A stretch of 64,000 nt of DNA. Source: Cristatella mucedo. Its lineage: Eukaryota; Bryozoa; Phylactolaemata; Cristatellidae. The first letter of the stretch is position 1. Every line of letters starts with the position of its first letter. The position numbers were made by a program, and so were the translations under genes. Positions 11,553 through 24,242 of this stretch are shown here, piece after piece. The notes under the pieces are model-generated. The model did no database searches and was not told the origin of the DNA. It saw only the letters and a program-made list of their open reading frames with translations. The stretch covers positions 2,747,501 through 2,811,500 of the forward strand of contig WPIO01000017.1 in the NCBI GenBank assembly GCA_009760855.2. The letters run 5' to 3'.

Positions 11553-12599
11553 AGTCTTCTCCTGTTTCATAGAACATCAGCTTACGACATATAGCCGAGC
11601 CACTGCGTTGCGCGTCGCCGAATCGTCGGACACTCGTGGGTGGGGGTGGGGGGAGCTCGAAGCGAGAGCTGGCTACGCACACGCCGTCGGCAGCATGCTG
11701 TCAGGTAAGCAAAGCTGCGTCGGAGCAGCATCGGAGCAGCAGTCCGTCGCATTAGTAGCCAGTGCAGACCGGTGTAGAAGCAAGCTACCACGTGCACAAG
11801 CTCCGCAGCAGCGGCGATAGCTGGCACAGGGAGGGCGGTTAGATTTTTCCAGCATCTCGCCAGTCAAGGCCAAGCTGGCACATTCCTGCACATTGCCTGC
11901 TGCCGGTTCAGCGCTCTCGTGTGAAATCCTTACCCAAGGGCAGGCTTCCCCAAGCTGCACTTTAGCTTTCCCAATTTCCACACACGGCGCTTCAATCAGG
12001 GCACCTGCGCCAGTGCTCTATCCGTCACCTTGTCGCCCCCAGGAATCCTCTTGATTTACTGCAGTAGGTTCATTCCTTCATTCTTTCATTTGCACATTTG
12101 TTTTTCAGCTTCGTTCTAGTTGCTTTCAAGATGAGACGTGAAGTAAAACTCACTCACTATCAGTTCAGATCATGTTTTTAAGATTTATATCATTGAGTGT
12201 GATATCTAGTTCCTAATGATTGTAACTCAGGAACCACTACATCTCTGTGCAGCTGCCATATTGAACCGATTTAGCTCACTAGAGCTATCCAATCGTACGA
12301 TCGTGGGTTTCTTTTGCATAAAAGTCACGCACACCTCCAAAATACATGCACGTAGCTACTCAGTCCAGCATGCCCAGTCTGCAGCCAGAAACATCGTACA
12401 ATCGCAGCCTGGTGACAAACGAACGCAAGAATGCGACTTCGCCCCAATAAATGCCTGCATTCGTCACATCTTGGCAGGTAGCCTTCCGCAGTTCCTTTAA
12501 CGTGTGACCAACTGATTGTCATCTCTCCGGCCAGAGTCTTAATACAGCTTAGTAAGCTAGTCGTCTAAATGCATCGCAAAGCTCTGTGAATAACTACTT

Positions 12600-14200
12600 G
12601 CTGATGGTTGTAATAACGAAGGGTAGTAGCGTCGGGTACAAATGCTGAAAATTAGATTTGCAAAAGAATCTGAGCTCCTCTCCTGATCTCCCACAAGTCA
12701 CAGCACTGACAAAGCCAGATTCGAGTAAAAGCCTTCGACAAAGCCTTTCGAGCGTTCGACAAGCCGCAGTGCGAACTTCTAGTGACGACGAACGTTCTTC
12801 AAGCCGCACTTCTAGTGACGACAAGTCCACGGCAAGCTAGCGAGCCGCCTGGCGCCCAGAAGCCGAGTCAAGAGAGCGATGATCGGTATGACGCTGTCTA
12901 TGGCGCAGCAATCGAACACACGCGACTAGAGCGCTTAGAAGGCTCTCTCGCCGAAGCGTTGTTCTAGGGCGCTGTTCATTCTCCGCGCGCGGAGGCTCGT
13001 CCGTGGCGGGCAGCGGGCGTTCGAGCAAGACCTCGAGCAGGCGAGATCCTGAAGGGGCGTGGCGGCTAGCGTTCGCCCTCTTACTGGGCCACCTAGGCTC
13101 GAACAGCCTCAAGACCTCGGCTGCTCGTGACCTGCAGGGAGAGCCCTGCTTCGCGAAGCCGACGGCAGGTCGTGTCATCCGACAGGCATTTCGCCTTCGT
13201 CTTCTCTAGAGCCGCCTGCTGCTGCTGCTCTACGGACCACCCGGCGTCAATGGTGCGATGCCAAGTGTTTGGCAGGAAAAGTCTGCTGCTGCTGCCAGCA
13301 CTCTCGCGCCTTCCTCTGAGCCAACATTCTTTCGCGCCTCCAGGGTTCTCCTCTGCTTCCGGCTTCGTTTTAAGCCAGTAGTCGTGCAGAATACGAGCCA
13401 GGGTATCAAAACCGAGCCGGCCCGCCTCCGCCGCCTCCGCCGCCTCCGCCGCCTCCGCCGCAGCCGCCTCGAGAGTGGACCGATCCCAAGATGACTCTCT
13501 AGTGCGACCCGCATGGGCAGCCCCCCACCCCGGGCAGCCTCGAGCGCAGTGCACGTCAACGCAGCCGCAAAAAAAAGTCGTGCTATCGCCTCCTTATGAC
13601 AGCAAGCCAGAAGTGTGACGTTTTCGCCTTCAAGATCTGCCTTCGTTCGCCGCACGGTGGCAAGATGCGTTCGCCAAGTTCATTCGATTGTGAATTCGCC
13701 ATCGACTCGATCGCCATAGCACGACGTGCGACGCGACGCTCGAGAACGCTCGAGACCGGCTGCTGAGACCTGAGACCAAGCTAGAGCACTTTTGCAGCTA
13801 ACGGAAGACGATAATCGGGTGCCCCGGTAAAATGTGCCTTTCCGGTTCGAGCGGGCGCGAATGCATGCTGCCGCTGCCAGTGTGGTGCCCCAAGGATGCT
13901 GTCATCATCGTCGGTTGGTAGCACAAGTCGGCGATGATGGTGCGCTTTTCCGATGGGCAATGTAAAGGCGATAAGAAAAAGCGTAAGAGCATTCGTTCGA
14001 ATGCTCCCGGTAAGTGCTACAAATGGATTGCTGCGACTTCCACGTCCGGAAGCGTGGCTTTCGTGACGGGCTAGTCTCAGCCGACGCACGACGAGCACAG
14101 TTGATGCTCTGCGCCTTGGAATCGGGGCTAGCGACTTGTAGATGCGGCGCCAAGTCCTACAGGCGGTAGTGGACAGGCCGGCGGTAGCGGAACACTGTGT
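12600..14200. other. GC-rich, CpG-rich block with (CCGCCT)n
   Basis: The block is rich in CpG and open in several frames on both strands. A hexanucleotide run (CCGCCT)n lies at 13421-13465. The longest minus frame (13093-13554, 153 codons) has an EAAEAAEAA run from this repeat and a fairly varied rest (GRLGFDTLARILHDYWLKTK), but I find no family motif or supported splice sites. A promoter or first exon is possible. Confidence 0.35.
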
Positions 14201-14261
14201 GAATGAAGAGCGCCCGTACTTATAACAGATAACAAATCCAGATATGCAGAGCTCAGGAAAT

Positions 14262-14352
14262 AAGAATAATAATAATAATAACAATACATTTGTCGTAGCA
14301 CCCTCGGAGAATTCAAACTCTTTCTAGGCACTTTACATTTGCTGCAAAGAAC
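14262..14352 (-). mobile_element. LINE-A tail-only copy
   Basis: The plus strand reads (AAT)n, then GTAGCACCCTCGGAGAATTC and CTCTTTCTAGGCACTTTACA, the reversed hairpin tail with a few substitutions. Confidence 0.8.
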
Positions 14353-15067
14353 AAGAGAATTCTGCAACGGACAAAAAACGCTAGTAGCGCTTGGTTAGGA
14401 GGCGAGATACTCAGCCGCCGACTCTGGTGACAGCCGTGACATCTACGGTAGATATCTCAACGTCAACATTCAGGGTATCAATACTCTCAAGACTAGAGCG
14501 CCTGCATGCTGCTTCTCTGCTGAATATGCTGCCCGGCTGCCAATACTGCGTCCCGAAACTCGCGGTCTGAGCATATTTTCATGATTCACTTTAGGTCGGT
14601 GCAATGCGCTTCGGAGATTTACTTAGTTTCTGCGGCTTTAAAAAACTACGAGCTGAGATGATGAGACGCGGAACAACGAAACGCGCCGGCACTGAACGCG
14701 CCGGCACAAATCGGAACATCCGCAAAGGTATCAAAGGTGTATTGCGAGCGTGCCTTCACTCGAGCTGGCATGCTAAATCCAACTGCCTCGGCAATCCTGC
14801 CTCGGCCCCTACATACTTAATCTTTATCTTGTCCAAGGACGCAGCCCCAAATGCACATCAAAAGGCCAGGCCCTAAACAGACATCGAAGGTCAAAGTCGC
14901 TCAATACAATCGAAAGTCGTCGATTCAGTGGCCACTTTGCCCCCTTCCCACAAGCAGACATTAAAGGGCCGTGGCATCATTATGCAGAGCATCAATAGTC
15001 ACAACTGTTATTGGAGCGGATTGTCCTGAATCCCAAATTTCGTCATAGCAAGCAGTCACTTTATCGT

Positions 15068-15245
15068 TCAAATAATCATAATGCACTTGATAAAGTTCCC
15101 TCAGAGAACTCAATCTCTCTCTCTCTCTAGGCGCTTTACATTTACTGGAAATGCAATTGAATGGTGAGTAATATCATGCTTGATAAACAAACAAAATGAA
15201 TAACATGGTTAGGGGTGACATGCACAGGGTCAGAATGCAAGATTC
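15068..15245 (-). mobile_element. LINE-A 3' UTR fragment
   Basis: The reversed tail (GCACTTGATAAAGTTCCCTC, TCTAGGCGCTTTACATTTAC) is followed by 3' UTR (ATATCATGCTTGATAAAC, GACATGCACAGGGTCAG). The loop carries a CT expansion (CTCTCTCTCTCTCT). Confidence 0.85.
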
Positions 15246-15805
15246 AATATCGTGGTCAGTACGTAACTCAATCATGCAAACAAAGAATTCAATATCAGGT
15301 TCAATTCTCACCAACGAAATCACGAGCAATGAGACTAGCACAAGACAACTGCTAAGGACCCTCAGCAGCTACCCAATACTTCTCACACCAATTGTTACAA
15401 ACGGGATGAAGTGGCGTTCGCATCCGGACAGAAACACGCCGAGAGCACAGCCCTCGAAACGATGCTAATCTCCACCGACGGACGACAAATACAGGTGCCG
15501 CTCTCTAAGCCTCGGAGCCACGGTAGGAGCCACTTACGTAGGTGCAGCATCAATTCGCGAAGGTAAGCTGACGTAGTCGAACGAGGCAGTAGCTCGCTTT
15601 TAACGACCCGTGACGTCGTGGGGTCGTGTGTCTGCAGCCAGCAGCAATCCTGTATTGACTGCAGCAAGCGGAGTCGTAGCCGAAGGAGAAGGAATGAAAC
15701 GAGGAAATTTGGAGCAGCTGAAATTTACTTTACTTTAAGGCGAGCCCCCATAGCTCAAGACAACAAGTCTACGTCCGTGGCATTGAGAACTCTATTTGAC
15801 AGAGA

Positions 15806-15895
15806 CAGCATGTGCAAAGCGCCTAGAGAAAGAGGTTAAGTTCTCTAAAGGTGCTTTATCAAGTGTAATAATAATAATGTTATTATTATTATTAA
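15806..15895 (+). mobile_element. LINE-A tail-only copy
   Basis: AAAGCGCCTAGAGAAAGAGG, then GTTCTCTAAAGGTGCTTTAT and (AAT/ATT)n. Only the hairpin tail is present. Confidence 0.8.
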
Positions 15896-16726
15896 AAACG
15901 TTCAACAGCAGCCATAGCACATCCGAACTCCCGTGCGGCTTAGTGGCCTAGAGCAAAGGTCTCACCTCCTCAAACTCCTGGAGCACAGCGCAGCCTATCA
16001 CATTTGGCTTTGACCTTTTATTGCATCTTGGGCATCTTGTAGTAACGCATTACCGACTCCTGGTCTTCACAATTCAGGAACCAAGGAGAACGAATGTCAG
16101 CCATAATCGAGCCGATTTAGCACGCCGTCGTTTCATAAGCCTTCTTCAGCCCATTAGCCTACTGTCAGCGAACTTACTTTGCAATAAAGTAAAGAGCATG
16201 GGATTGAATGGCTTCGTTTATATTGAGGAAAAGTTTCCTAGCATCTCGTGAGCCGCTAGCTGCAGGCAAATAAGAATTTCTTACTGCGGCCAGTGTGCTG
16301 GATTGAATCGCTAGGTCAAGGCCGTCTCCTATTTTAATGGAGTGAGCCGAGTGATAACGTAAGACATTAACAATTGAAGAAAATTTCTGATTATTCTCCA
16401 CTTCCTCCTCGCGTGGGCCATATTCACGAAATCGAGCTGGTCTAAGTTTATTTATCACAGGAGTATGGCTAAAACTTAGCTGTCAGCGTTACCTTTAGCT
16501 GTTAAAAGAGTCTTTAATTGCCTTGAGCTATAATCTATCTTATGATAACCTAGGTTAGTTAGCTAAATGTCTTTTTAGTTTGTTTTTAGAAATGGGAACA
16601 AAAAACAAAGCGAACAGAATCTATGCATACCTATCGCAGACAGCAACGAGAAAAAAACTAGCAGTAAAGGAAGTCACTCAGTGCCATGTGTTTGTTTCGC
16701 ACGTGCCATTGGTTTACTTCGCAATA

Positions 16727-16835
16727 AGAAAAATAATACAATTGTATAGCGCCTCAGAGAACTCAATCTCTTTCTAGGCCATTGTAATTGCTGCAGAGAA
16801 AGCACGATCTAATTGTTAATAATAGCATGCTCAAT
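16727..16835 (-). mobile_element. LINE-A tail fragment
   Basis: The plus strand shows GTATAGCGCCTCAGAGAACT and CTCTTTCTAGGCCATTGTAA, then a short piece of reversed 3' UTR ending TAGCATGCTCAATG. Confidence 0.75.
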
Positions 16836-16845
16836 GCCCCTAACG

Positions 16846-17840
16846 TCCCTAGGTCCCTTCATTCTCTGGCTCCAACTAACCCATCAGAACTACTCTCCCA
16901 CCAGGCATCGTATCACCCGTTTTTTCTGACTCAAATCGTTAAGCCATACATCTAGCCATGTATGCACCTCAATTCCTTTGGAGATCGTGCATTTGGTTCG
17001 TATGCTCCCAAAGCCTGGAACTCCCTACCGACTTCCGTCACGACATCGGCTGACTTAACCGCATTTAAAAAGAACTTAAAAACGCACCTATTTATGACAG
17101 CATTTAGTAGATCCCAGCGATTCGTCCTTTATGTGCTTATGCGTGCTGACACTGTTGCGTGCTGCCATTAACCACACTTGCATGCTGACCCTGTGCACGT
17201 CATCCCTAACCATATTATTCGTGTTGTTTATCAAACATGATACCACTCACCATTCGACAGCGTTTCCATGGCAGCAAATGTAAAGCGCCTAAGAGACCGT
17301 GCATTTGGTTCGTATGCTCCCAAAGCCTGGAACTCCCTACCGACTTCCGTCAGAACATCCCCTCACTTGACCGCATTTAAAAAGAACTTAAAAACACACC
17401 TATTTAGGACAGCATTTAGTGGGTCCCTGTGATTCGTCCTTGATGTGCTTATGCGTGCTGACACTGTGCATGCTGCCACTAACCACATTTGCATGCTGAC
17501 CCTGTGCATGTCACCCTTAACCACGTTATTCATCTTGTTTGTTTATCAAGCATGATATCGCTCACCATTCAATTGCATTTCCCTTTGCAGCAAATGTAAA
17601 GCGCCTAGAGAGAGAGATTGAGTTCTCTGAGGGCGCTTTATCAAGTGCATTGTTATAATAATTATTATTATTAGCCGGAAGGCATTGTTATTATTAGCAT
17701 TGTTATTATTATATTATTATTAGCATTGTTATTATTATGTTATTATTAGCCGGAAGGCATGTTATTGTTATTATTATTATTAAAAAGAGATTGAATTCTC
17801 TGAGGGCGCTTTAGCAAATGTATTTTTATTATCATTGTTA
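16846..17840 (+). mobile_element. LINE-A 3' ends, chained copies
   Basis: A first copy (RSLHSLAP-like start at about 16850, SFGDRAFGSYAPKAWNSLPT, 3' UTR) runs to its tail at about 17289. There the GCGCCTA arm passes directly into AGAGACCGTGCATTTGGTTC, the coding part of a second copy, which ends in a complete tail at 17595-17665. An irregular (ATT)n region with repeated AGCCGGAAGGCAT/AGCATTG units follows, then a third partial tail (AAAAAGAGATTGAATTCTCT) at 17783-17830. Confidence 0.8.
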
Positions 17841-18800
17841 TTTTTAAGCCTGCTCGCCTGGCGCGCGAGAGAGGGAGCCGCAAGCTTCCGCGAGACCTGT
17901 GATTTCCTGCGCGAGCTCGCGCGAGCCGTCGAGGGAGGCGTTCAGAAAAGAATCGAAACCGTGTGGCTCTCGACGTCCAATGCGTCCAATTCGCTCGACG
18001 ACCGATCGGCGCCGCCCTCTGGCCTCTGCCTCCAGCCACCCAGGGGTGTGGGGGTGTTTCGATCTTTGATCTGCGTCGCCGCTGTCTGAGCCGGCGCGAC
18101 CCGGTCACGCCGTCCGGCCGAAGGCCATCACCGCCTCCCCCCTCCTGGAGCGTGCCCGCCGAAGAGGCGGCGCCGAGGCCAGTCGCGACGTCCTGTTTTT
18201 TGGCTGATGGCGATGAGCCTCGATCTCGTCCCTCAAGCGCGTTCGCCCGGTCGCGCCCTTGACTTGAAGATTAGAGCGGTCAGCTTGCTCTAATCTTCAA
18301 GTCGCGCGAGATAGCGTCAGCGCCGTCGGAGCCGTCGAGACGAGCGCTGGCTATCGATAGCGGCCGGCGCTGTAATCGTCGGCCGCGACGGAAATTCATC
18401 CTGAAGACCTGGCGACGGACCGGCCCGCTTTTGGCGGCGAAGCGCTAGTTCGACTGAAGACGAAAATGTACCGAGCGCCCGTTTCTTTCGCTCTCCGAAC
18501 TCCAGCGAAGTAGGTTGTCTAATGGCCGATTGCAGCCATTTGCAAATATCAGTTAGTTTACTTGCTACTGAAGCCGTTGCGTTTGTCGTCGCTTGCGGCT
18601 TATTGTGGCGCTATGACAAAAAGCGGACCGGAAGGGATGCAATGCAGAAGCAGGCAGACACGCTGCAACGCTTTCTACCGCGGCCACGAGGACCAGGTAG
18701 GTGAAGGCTCCGAAGGCCGGAGCGCCTCTCGCGGCCTCGCCTTCGGCTTTCTTCCGGCGTCGGTAAGCGACACAGCGCGAGGCTCAGGCAACAGGAAGGC
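17840..18800. other. GC-rich, CpG-rich block
   Basis: The block is dense in CpG, with overlapping frames in both strands and no recognised protein. It contains the perfect hairpin at 18261-18303. It may be a promoter or 5' exon; no direction can be assigned. Confidence 0.35.
18261..18303. repeat. Perfect 17-bp inverted repeat, 9-nt loop
   Basis: Arms GACTTGAAGATTAGAGC (18261-18277) and GCTCTAATCTTCAAGTC (18287-18303) are fully complementary around the loop GGTCAGCTT. The arms are AT-richer than their CpG-dense surroundings. The DNA could form a cruciform, and either strand's RNA a stable hairpin. Confidence 0.9.
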
Positions 18801-18850
18801 TGAGAATTCTTGAAAGCTTAACGATGAGGTGAGACAGTGGATGAAGTAAG

Positions 18851-19430
18851 GAATAATAATAATAATAGCGCCCTCGGAGAGATTATTCTCTTTCTAGGAA
18901 TCTTACGTGTGCTGTAAAGAAGCATGCTCAAAGGAAGCACCGTAATGTGGTTAGTGGTTGCATGCTCAATATCATCAAGCGTAACGTGGTTAGAAGTGAC
19001 GTGCACAGGGTCAGCATGAAAATGTGGTTACTGGCAGTGTGCACAGTGGCAGCACGAACAAGCAAGCAAAGAACGAATCGCGTGGACCCACTAAATGCTG
19101 CGATAAATAGATGCGTTTTAGCTTCTTTTTAAATGTCATCAAGTCAGGGTATGTCGTGACGGCAGTCGGGTGTGACGTTCAGGCTTTGGGAGCATACCGG
19201 CTAAACGAACTCCAAGTGATTTGAGGTTCGGACGAGGTTTAGCGAAACGATTTGATTCAGAAAAATGGACGGTACGATGCCTAGCCTGGCGGAGAGTAGA
19301 TCTGATATGTAGGCTGGAGCCCAAGAATAAGGCTACCTAAAAGTGAATCTTGAAGTCGATGCGCTGCTTGACTGGGAGCCAGTGCAGGTCGGCGAGAAGC
19401 GGTGTGGTGTGGCAGCTTCGACGTTGACTA
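18851..19430 (-). mobile_element. LINE-A 3' fragment
   Basis: The tail is at 18851-18915 (plus reading AATAGCGCCCTCGGAGAGAT). The 3' UTR and the reversed coding end follow (NLKSLGVRLAGMLPKPERHT, FSESNRFAKPRPN), continuing to about 19430 in decayed sequence. An open frame is not kept. Confidence 0.8.
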
Positions 19431-19479
19431 AATGGAGACAGCTCTTTTGGGACTCTGTATACAGATGGCTTATAATTAT

Positions 19480-19483
<4 letters not shown>

Positions 19484-19555
<72 letters not shown>
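19484..19555. repeat. (TA)n microsatellite, about 36 units
   Basis: An uninterrupted run of TA of about 70 bp, flanked on both sides by ATTATTACTA/TAGTAATCATTATTA, which makes a larger imperfect palindrome. Confidence 0.95.
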
Positions 19556-19557
<2 letters not shown>

Positions 19558-19659
19558 ATCATTATTATTAGGCCTTTACTTATGCCGTGAAGGAAGCGTG
19601 TCAATGGGTATGTGATAACCTGCGAAGTTCCATCATGAATGAGCACTCATTGCACAGTT

Positions 19660-19805
19660 CACACGGACTCAGCAAATGCTATATTAAATTGGTGCGTTTT
19701 TAGCTTCTGTTTTCTATAATCATATTCAAGGTATATTGTGGCTTCAGTCGGGAGTGAGTTCCAGGCTTTGAGAGCGTACGAACTATAGGCATGTTCTCCA
19801 AATGA
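19660..19805 (-). mobile_element. LINE-A internal fragment
   Basis: The plus strand matches the reversed LINE-A coding end (CAGTCGGGAGTGAGTTCCAG, GCTTTGAGAGCGTACGAACT) and the AAACGCAC-like 3' part. It has no hairpin tail and may be a broken-off part of the preceding copy, across the TA array. Confidence 0.7.
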
Positions 19806-20574
19806 TATGCCGCCCAATTAGGAAGTTTTTAAGAAAGGCATAACCGTTGGCTCGATGATCTAAGGACTGCACGATATTGCTGTGATACTGTACCATTGCA
19901 GGTGATTTCAAGAGTCTCGCGTCTGGTTTGTCTCCTTCGCTTGTGTAATAAAAGCTTGTATAAACAAGCAGCGGTTGCACTATTAAGCTCTGCTGAACGT
20001 CTGTAACTTATGCTGCAATCGTGAAACCTCTACTTATAATATATAAAATGCCCAGATGCTCAAACTTCTAAACATTAAGACAATTTTTAAAAATAAAGGC
20101 AACAAGGAACGGTGTGGAGATGCAGCCTCTGCTTCGCCAGGCGTCTGTTCAATACGCCAGCAGTGTGACGTAGCGCATGCAACAAAACGCCCAGAAGAAG
20201 CTAAGCACGTCAGACCGTCAAGGGCATATACTTGCCAAAACTGAGTGTAATTTGAGTTTTACTGCTGTGCGTTTCTTATTTTACGTGCCTTCGTCATTTT
20301 TATTTTTGTTATGGATGTTATTTGGTTATTATTTTGCCTCCGTCAGCATTTATGATGGGATAATTTTTCTATGGAAGTCTATTAAGAGGTGTATCTGTTT
20401 TTTTCATGACCGCTAAGATTCATGCCAAGATTCGCATTATTGCATTAGTAAATGTACCACTAGGAGCCCGTCCGATTGTCATAGGTACCAAACGGAACTT
20501 GGTGGCTTATGAGCTAACCAAGCTTCGGCCTGATCAGTACTAGCGTCAATCCTGGCCATAGCCCCTACTCAACA

Positions 20575-20665
20575 TTACTTTTCTAGACACTTTACGTACT
20601 CTCTAAGAGAAGCGTGATTGTACGGTTACTGGTAGCATGCACAGTATCAACAAGCGTGACATCTG
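20575..20665 (-). mobile_element. LINE-A tail fragment, decayed
   Basis: TTTTCTAGACACTTTACGTA and GGTAGCATGCACAGTATCAA correspond to the reversed tail arm and 3' UTR of LINE-A with several changes. Confidence 0.5.
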
Positions 20666-22390
20666 TGTCAACCGCTCATCAGCAGTCACTTTCCTTTGTT
20701 CAGCGAGCACCAAACCACTACTCGGCTAATCTTTACAGCTGTGCGGCCTCTTGCTCACGAGATCTACTTGTGAGATATCGATTTTATGCGGCACCGCAAG
20801 CTGCTTGTTTTCGGGTTTCTCTTGAAGTGGAACAGAGAGCTCTTGGGAAAGTCCTTAAGCAGTTTCGTCAGCAAATAGTTCTACTCCAAATCAACCACGT
20901 GGCTCGTGTATGTGATTCTGGCCCAGCCATCCTAGAATGGTGGCCACGAGAACTTTCCATATTCGATTGAAACCAGTGCAATAACCCAAGTGTTTCCGAC
21001 TACTATCGACGAGCAAGACAGCAACAACTGCACCAACAGTGTACGATCGCCAGGCAGCACAGGAAGCAGACTGCTGCCTCCTTTCCCTATAAATAGCTGG
21101 GGCGATTACTTATCGTGCAACCGTATAAACAACCCGCTCTGCGAAAGAGCTCGTAGTAGCCCTTAAGTATGCGACTGGCAGCCACTGCTAGACGCAGACT
21201 CTCTGCAAATAGCTGCCCTTTGAATATAGAACCTCATATTAAACCAAGTTTAGCAGCTGAGGTGCTGGAGTTGCATTTGCAGAGAGTAAACTGGCTGCTA
21301 TCACAAGCAATTCACGAAATCCAATGTCCTAAAACTGGTTAAAGGGCTGCGTTAATAGTAGTAGCAAATGTGAGGGTGGAGATTGTAATTTCTGTATAGA
21401 AACGACGAGGCACGCATGCAATCGTATTGTCTCAGCCAACTGATGCCGAATAGACGTGAAAGTGGAGATCGCGAATCTGAAGCTAGTCATTGAGGCTATG
21501 CTCAGTAATCCAGTCAGAGAGACATGGGAGTGTCTGCATAGCCATAAGTCTCTATGTCTGTGAGAAACGACTCTGTGCAACTTTCTTTGTAGTGCAATCT
21601 CGGCTGCCGGTCCGGAAGTGGGGTGGTTTCGTCTTACGCTGAAGCCACACTGAACAGGTGCTCGCTACGGCGAGTAGGAGTCACTGTGCTAAATCCGTGA
21701 GCTAGAAACTACGTGAAAAGTATAAATAATGATAGGATTTGGTGGCATTGCCTGGCAGTCACAGTATGTCCGTATTAGAAAACGCATTTTTATAATGACT
21801 GGATGAATATTTCGGTACTTTGGAATTATTGATATGCTTGGTATGTATGGAATTACGGAAGCTTGAATTCGAATGTACTCAGTCTGATGTCGATTACATA
21901 AATAGCTCAGTCTGTCATTCGGATTGTTGGCCGCAATCTGCTAGCGAGTACTGCTTTTTACCTTCTATCAAGCCCCGAGCAGCTCCCACGATTCGTGAGC
22001 AGCGCAGAGAACAAGCCAACTATGGTCAGGGCCATATACGGAAGCATGCTCTACGGCTCTACGCAGAGTCTGCGCACCAGGAAACATGCTCCAAATCTGC
22101 AGCATTTTCAAGAATAAAGTCACATAATGAAAAGTCCTGGAGAAAGATTGTAATTTTCTCGCGTAAAGTGTGCCTAATGAAATTAATTCGAAATTAACCG
22201 GGCCTTCGATTACATGTGAAAATCTTTCAGCTTGAACTTGACGAAATACTGAGAATAGTTCCTTCAATTTACACAAGAACCCAGCAGTTATGTATGTAAG
22301 TACCTTTATGTATCTCTGCGTGTAGTACCAAAAAGCCAAAAAGATAGTGGATGTTGCACTGGAGAGTTCACTCAAACCCCAGGTGGCTTT
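20665..22390. other. No gene or repeat recognised
   Basis: The composition is ordinary. A 125-codon plus frame at 21820-22197 and a 147-codon minus frame at 21968-22411 overlap each other and show no recognisable motifs. Confidence 0.4.
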
Positions 22391-22560
22391 CAGTGAGCGT
22401 GCGGTAGCCAACAGATTTCATCTCCCGAAATAATAAGGAAGTGAGAAGCATAGATGAGTCAAAAGAGTAGTCAAGTAGTGAATAGCATGAAAGTAGCAGT
22501 GCAGGGTGGCTAGAAAAGACGTGCTAGAGCTGGCAGCCGGTATGCGTGGTAACAGAATTT
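22390..22560 (-). mobile_element. LINE-B internal fragment
   Basis: The minus frame reads SSTSFLATLHCYFHAIHYLT and TLLTHLCF. This matches the [20 protein letters not shown] part of the LINE-B copy at 59.8-60.5 kb, and the DNA similarity extends to the 3' UTR. Confidence 0.65.
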
Positions 22561-24240
22561 GGACAGTTGGAGTCTCATTATTGTTGACTTTACTGCAAAG
22601 AGAGTGGATGAAGAAAACCGTCTGTCGGAAGAGTAAAATATTATCTTCCATGTCTCTGCTGGAGTAACTTAATAAACAGCAGCAATCTGCCAGCACTGCA
22701 ACGGCCCAAGGATGGATGAGTTTCGATAATGGAAATTATCGCATGAGCTGACGATCAGTCAAATCATAAACAGAAATTAGAATGCTTTGCAAAAATGGTA
22801 ATTCTTATGGCTGTAGTGGCAGGCGATGGCGCATAGCGCCAAATCTGCTGCCCGGCGACCACATTTGCAGCTCCCATCAGCCACCTTAATCTTTCTTCCT
22901 TCCCTTGGCTGTGCTGGTGGCTCAGTTATGATGGTTGGCGTCAGTTACCACTAACAAAATTCTAACCACATTCTATAATTGCAAGTATTTCTATGGCAAA
23001 GTGAGCCAGCCGAATCATATTTTATCAGTGGAATCGGGCTTCCAACTGAGCGAGACGCTTGGGTTTAGCGCTAACTTTCGAAATCTCGCTACAATTCCTA
23101 GACTAGTGAAACTGAAACCCTCTTTACAAGCCTCCCAGCTAAATTAACATTGAGCCTCGCGGTGCTCTTCTCGGTCAAAGATAGCGTGTTTATATTGCAA
23201 TCGCTCGACAGTTACATTGAGTACTGGCTGCGCTGGGGCACAAAAAATTGTGGAACAGTTCTAGATTTGCACCGGCTTTTGCTAATGCCGGTGCGTTGTG
23301 CCAGAACGAGTGAACTTGCAGCGAGAGAATTCTATACGTTTTATTTACATGGAAGTGACAGAGCATTCCTATATATTGAATGCGCCAAGTGCTTTCCATT
23401 ATCAAGCAACAGTTATCTTCTGCACAGCCGCCCAGGATGCATGATGGGTTTCATTCTAATAATAAATTAGCCTGAAATATTAACGTAGTACGTACTTAAT
23501 CAGAATATTGCAATGAAACTTTGATTGAATATCTATATTAGAATATTCCACTAACTGTTTGGACATCATATCGGTAATAAATATAAATCTGTGACTTGCT
23601 ATAAATAATTCTTATATCAATTTAATATGTTGGTCAACGTATTCGTATCTGGATTCAGGAAGGGTTGCGACTGAGGCAGCTACTTTTTTTCTTTTTGAAG
23701 ATTGTAATTGGTTCTTTAATTTAAACTTCTTCATCTAAAAGAATATTTTTGGCTTTACCAAGCTGGCATCATCACCCAGCCTAACCCAAGCGCCCATACC
23801 ACGATGAGTGGCAGCTATGGAGTCACAGTCTTTGCCAGCCAGAAACAATACGAAGCTTTAGGCCATCAGCCTTAAAAAGCGGCTTTCAATCAATATGCAT
23901 GGCCGTGACAAAATGTTTTTCTCCAGCCAATGGGCTAAACCGGGATGTTTCGGTTTTTCAGCCAATCGCAATGCATGCCTAAGGGCTGCTGTGTCAGCAT
24001 CACACAAGAATTTGTCAAAAGAATTATTCCATGGCCTGGCAGTGGGCTTGGGGTCATTATCATGCTAAGAAATGCAACGGCCCTCAAGCGGAATATTTGA
24101 GCCTTGAAATCCAACTTGCTTGACCAACAAAAACTTGAGTAAAATACTTTTTCAACGAACCTGGTGTAATGCTGCAGCAATAGCTCACCCAGTCGCCTGA
24201 TTAGAACCTATAGCACGCTTATATCGAGACGGAGCTGAGG
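22560..24240. other. No gene or repeat recognised
   Basis: Moderately AT-rich sequence with only short ORFs. A small inverted repeat (CACCGG...CCGGTG) is at about 23268-23292. Confidence 0.4.
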
Positions 24241-24242
24241 GG

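Noticed and set aside
13093-13655. Minus-strand frames of 141-153 codons with EAAEAA or RRRRRR runs
   Set aside because: The runs come from (CCGCCT)n in a GC-rich block; no motif, splice site or conservation could be shown.
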